A stretch of DNA of 10,194 bases, taken from Planctomycetota bacterium (GTDB taxonomy: Bacteria > Planctomycetota > Phycisphaerae > Sedimentisphaerales > Anaerohalosphaeraceae). A model generated the notes under the pieces. It had not been told where the DNA came from. It did no database searches and saw only the letters and a program-made list of their open reading frames with translations. The stretch covers positions 6,545-16,738 of the forward strand of contig VRUF01000037.1 in NCBI GenBank assembly GCA_019456245.1, read 5' to 3'. The first letter of the stretch is position 1. Each line of letters begins with the position of its first letter. Made by a program: the position numbers and the translations under genes. Shown piece after piece: positions 7,266 to 10,194 of this stretch.

Positions 7266-8896
7266 ACAGCGAACCAGAAAAAATTAAAATATTTCTTGTA
7301 GACGACAAGCCTGCAAACCTCTTCGTTTTACGAAAGATATTGAGCGGTATTGATGTCGAATTGATCGACGCGCAAAGCGGTAGCGAGGCATTGGAATATA
7401 CGCTTGAGAACGATTTCGCGCTAATTTTGCTGGATGTTCAGATGCCCGGGATGGACGGCTATGAAGTGGCCAGGTATCTCTACAACGAAGAAAGAACAAG
7501 GCATATCCCGATCATATTTATAACCGCAATTAACCGAAGTGAGAAGTTTGAGCTTAAAGGCTATCAGACCGGGGCCGTCGATTTCATGTTCAAGCCATTG
7601 AACGAAGAGATACTGGTCAGTAAGGTAAAGGTCTTTCTTGAATTGCATCAGGCTAAAACGAAACTGATGGATACGAATAAGGAACTCGAAGAATCGGTTA
7701 AAAGAGCAGATAATATGGCGCAAAAGGCGATCGAAGCAGGACGTTCCAAGGACGAATTTCTTGCAAATATGAGCCATGAGATACGTACGCCGATGAATGC
7801 CATTATAGGTTTTAGTAGTCTCTTAGCCGACGAGGAGCTTACGCTGGAACAGAAACAATATGTCAATACCATTCGGGATGGCGGTGAGAATCTTCTGGAG
7901 CTCATTAATGACATCCTGGATTTCTCGAAGATCGAAGCCGGTCAGATGGATGTAGAAAAAGTCGAATGCAGATTAGGAAAGCTTCTTAATTCGGTTTTTG
8001 TGTTGATGAAACCCAATGCCGATGAAAAAGGCCTTGACTTTAAGATCATAGAAGACGGCGAAATGCCGGAGAATATATTTACCGACCCGATCCGATTGCG
8101 TCAGTGCCTGATCAATCTTGTAAACAATGCAATTAAATTCACATCAAAGGGACACGTACATATTCGCCTCTCGTTGGAAAATAAAAAAGATGGGCCGTAT
8201 CTGACTATTAAAGTCGAAGATAGCGGTATCGGCATACCTCAAGAGCGACAGCGTGCGATATTCGAATCATTTACACAGGCAGACGGCAGTACAACACGCA
8301 AATATGGCGGTACTGGTTTAGGTTTGGCAATCACGAAACAACTTAGCGGACTTCTTGGCGGTTTGCTGGCAGTGACCAGCGAAGAGGGGTCCGGTTCGGT
8401 TTTCTCGCTTACGATCCCGATAGGCTTTGACGAGGACAATCCGCCTGTGCCGGATAGAAATAAACTTGCCGACGAATCAGAAACTAAGTCTGAGATCGAG
8501 CAGGTTAAATTTTCAGGGACTGTGCTAGTCGCCGAAGATAATAAAGTCAACCTGAAGTATATGGAGTTGATGCTGGGTAAAATGGGATTTGAAGTGCTTG
8601 TAAGCAGCGATGGGGACGAGACTGTCGAAAAAGGGCTCAGCGGTCACTATGACTTGATATTCATGGATATGCAGATGCCTTTTAAAAACGGTTACGAAGT
8701 CACAAGAATACTTAGAAAAGAGGGGATAACAACACCCATAATTGCTCTGACAGCGGCCGCTATGATAGATGACGAGAAAAAATGTATATCTGCTGGCTGT
8801 GATGATTATCTTTCCAAGCCGGTTAATAAAAAACAATTGGTGGATGTTATTTCTAAATATTTAATTATTGTCCAGGGTGCCGAAAGTAAAAAATAG
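7262..8896 (+). CDS. Soluble hybrid histidine kinase: REC-HisKA-HATPase-REC
   Basis: A 544-residue cytoplasmic protein with no membrane segment. The N-terminal receiver (about 8-125) has the acidic pair Asp14-Asp15, phospho-acceptor Asp58 in LLDVQMPGMDG and Lys111 in FMFKP. A short coiled coil (about 126-160) leads to the kinase core: His172 in MSHEIRTP, N-box Asn289 (NNAIKF), G1 motif DSGIG from Asp320 and G2 motif GGTGLG from Gly349. After a linker, the C-terminal receiver (about 420-540) has Glu425-Asp426, Asp469 in FMDMQMP and Lys519 in YLSKP. All residues needed for autophosphorylation and phosphotransfer are present. A kinase with an N-terminal receiver can be switched by another kinase, and the membrane kinase two genes upstream is the obvious candidate. 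There is no output domain, so the final target lies elsewhere. It ends one base before the stop of the convergent patatin gene. Confidence 0.92.
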   Translation: MNSEPEKIKIFLVDDKPANLFVLRKILSGIDVELIDAQSGSEALEYTLENDFALILLDVQMPGMDGYEVARYLYNEERTRHIPIIFITAINRSEKFELKGYQTGAVDFMFKPLNEEILVSKVKVFLELHQAKTKLMDTNKELEESVKRADNMAQKAIEAGRSKDEFLANMSHEIRTPMNAIIGFSSLLADEELTLEQKQYVNTIRDGGENLLELINDILDFSKIEAGQMDVEKVECRLGKLLNSVFVLMKPNADEKGLDFKIIEDGEMPENIFTDPIRLRQCLINLVNNAIKFTSKGHVHIRLSLENKKDGPYLTIKVEDSGIGIPQERQRAIFESFTQADGSTTRKYGGTGLGLAITKQLSGLLGGLLAVTSEEGSGSVFSLTIPIGFDEDNPPVPDRNKLADESETKSEIEQVKFSGTVLVAEDNKVNLKYMELMLGKMGFEVLVSSDGDETVEKGLSGHYDLIFMDMQMPFKNGYEVTRILRKEGITTPIIALTAAAMIDDEKKCISAGCDDYLSKPVNKKQLVDVISKYLIIVQGAESKK

Positions 8897-8897
8897 C

Positions 8898-10121
8898 TTA
8901 TTGGCTTCCGTTGAAGGTGGGGGGTGTTTTGTAAAAATCGTAGCCGGATCTGGCTAACTTAGCTCCGAGATCGAACAGCTTGTTCATTTCTTTTTTGTCA
9001 AATGTCAGCTTGTCTGCCAGAACGCTTGTGTCTGGGATGCCAACGTAATTAAAGTCAAAATGATTTCGCTGTGTGGCTGCGTAGATACAATGCAGGTGGT
9101 CCTCACCATGCGCCTTGTTTAATGTTGACAGGGCCCTTTTTGTGATCTTTAAAAGGCTGCGTGAGACCTGTTCCGGAGAGGGTTTTATTTTGTCGTTGCG
9201 TATTATATAAATAGAATTTCCCGGTTGTCCGTCTTTCTTTTCGACTGTGGGGAAATGCAGCATAAAATCGCAAACGAAAGCGTCGGTTATCATTCCTCCG
9301 TCGCAATGCATCTCATCGTAAAGGCGGCCTGCAACGCTAACATCGAAAAAGACCGGCGGAAATATGCATGGTATCGAAACGGATGCCAGCATAATCTTTT
9401 TGTATATCTCCAGTGCCTTCGGGTGGTTGCTGTTTGCAATTGCGCCGATGTTCCAAACGACAAGACGTTGTGCGTCGAGGTTGGCAGTGGCAACATAAAA
9501 CCGCCTTCCATTGGAATGAGCTGTAGCAATTGCTTTCAGGTGGGCTTCATCGGCGTATTTCCCTATGAGCTTTTCTAAAGGACCGGTATCGGCAAAAGAT
9601 TCGTTCCAAAGCCACGATATTAGACTCCTCGTGTTGAACACATTCAACGTGCTGACGGTCGTGTATATTTCTTTAAGGAGAGAATCATAGTCTGGTCCGA
9701 GAAATGCCAGGGAAGCGATTAGTGCCCCGGTACTGATTCCTGTGACAATTTTAAAATTCGGCCTTGTTCCTGCCTGGGACCATCCGCATAAGAAGCCTGC
9801 ACCGAATGCTCCGTTTGCTCCGCCGCCGGCTATGGCTAAAATGTCGTATGGAGTAAGTCCGTCGTCTCTTTTCGGAAAGTCATCTTCATGCTCCTGTTTG
9901 ATAGATTCCAGAAGATCGGCTTTGAACAGATTCCGGTTCTTTCCGTCGCATTCGCGTACATCCTCAAATCCCGGGATCATAGCCTCAGCCATTCGAGCGA
10001 TAGGAACGGGGTTTCGAGGCAGAGATCGACCCAACAGAACGGCAATAATAGCCTTTAGCGTTGTGAAACGGCGTTCTTTTGAAGCTTCAAGGTATTGAGG
10101 TTCCAGAGGTTGAGTTGTCAT
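8898..10121 (-). CDS. Patatin-like phospholipase family protein
   Basis: A 407-residue protein on the minus strand. The patatin domain (about 94-310) has the glycine-rich oxyanion loop GGGANGAFGAG at 99-109, the nucleophile elbow G-I-S-T-G with Ser130, and the catalytic aspartate Asp274 in CDGG, which together make the Ser-Asp dyad of this hydrolase family. Members typically cleave acyl esters of phospholipids; the true substrate cannot be read. The usual Arg or Lys after the glycine triplet is Asn103 here. About 90 residues precede the domain, with a short hydrophobic helix at 22-30 but no convincing signal peptide, so a cytoplasmic or inner-membrane-associated protein is likely. The ATG at 10119-10121 fits the domain layout, although only a weak purine stretch precedes it. 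It converges on the signalling operon; nothing shows a functional link. Confidence 0.88.
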   Translation of the reverse strand: MTTQPLEPQYLEASKERRFTTLKAIIAVLLGRSLPRNPVPIARMAEAMIPGFEDVRECDGKNRNLFKADLLESIKQEHEDDFPKRDDGLTPYDILAIAGGGANGAFGAGFLCGWSQAGTRPNFKIVTGISTGALIASLAFLGPDYDSLLKEIYTTVSTLNVFNTRSLISWLWNESFADTGPLEKLIGKYADEAHLKAIATAHSNGRRFYVATANLDAQRLVVWNIGAIANSNHPKALEIYKKIMLASVSIPCIFPPVFFDVSVAGRLYDEMHCDGGMITDAFVCDFMLHFPTVEKKDGQPGNSIYIIRNDKIKPSPEQVSRSLLKITKRALSTLNKAHGEDHLHCIYAATQRNHFDFNYVGIPDTSVLADKLTFDKKEMNKLFDLGAKLARSGYDFYKTPPTFNGSQ

Positions 10122-10194
10122 TATTCAGTCTTTCTACCGTCAATAATCTGATTTGAAGCTGTTTTTCGTCCCCATTGATTTTTTTATGCAAATA
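10122..10194. other. Upstream region of the patatin gene
   Basis: These 73 bases end at the window edge. Read on the minus strand they are AT-rich with a run of seven A residues and a weak purine stretch (GAAAG) about ten bases before the patatin ATG. I see no hexamer pair good enough to call a promoter, and no part of another gene can be supported. Confidence 0.4.

Noticed and set aside
9225..9578. 117-codon open frame on the plus strand
   Set aside because: It is antisense to the catalytic part of the patatin gene, whose motifs are intact, and it shows no protein family features.

Overview
The window reads as ordinary bacterial chromosome carrying a compact membrane-to-cytoplasm signalling operon, with a truncated gene on its left and a convergent lipase-like gene on its right. 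Gene density is high, base composition is slightly AT-rich, starts are ATG, and two or three genes have clear Shine-Dalgarno sequences. The left gene looks like a DUF4954 protein, a family I associate with Bacteroidetes, spirochaetes and Phycisphaerae-type planctomycetes. The clear Shine-Dalgarno sites argue against a typical Bacteroidetes. A planctomycete of the Phycisphaerae or a related PVC lineage is my best guess, held with low confidence. I see no tRNA, rRNA, CRISPR array, insertion sequence or prophage gene.

Layout: (1) 1-903 (+) is the C-terminal 300 codons of a DUF4954-like protein cut by the window edge. (2) 904-1227 is a 324-base non-coding stretch holding two inverted repeats, an A/T-tract and a possible promoter. 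(3) 1228-8896 (+) is a four-gene operon: a secreted Cache-type sensor protein; a 1411-residue membrane hybrid histidine kinase (dCache, three HAMP-like units, GAF, coiled coil, HisKA, HATPase, three receivers); a CheR-type methyltransferase; and a soluble hybrid kinase (receiver, HisKA, HATPase, receiver). Gaps are 22 bases, 16 bases, then a 4-base ATGA overlap. (4) 8898-10121 (-) is a patatin-like phospholipase convergent with the operon, its stop codon one base from the last kinase's stop. (5) 10122-10194 is the short upstream region of the patatin gene.

How the genes may work together (inference): the secreted Cache protein and the dCache domain of the membrane kinase could both read small molecules in the periplasm. 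The signal would pass through the HAMP array, GAF domain and long coiled coil to the kinase core, then through five receiver domains spread over two kinases. CheR would add methylation-based adjustment. No chemoreceptor, CheA, CheW, CheB, HPt domain, DNA-binding domain or cyclic-di-GMP domain is encoded here, so both the methylation target and the final output are open questions. The individual families are known. The points most worth a second look are the extra N-terminal domain on the secreted Cache protein, the altered acidic pocket in the middle receiver, the possible CheR target in the kinase coiled coil, and the dyad-rich region upstream of the operon.
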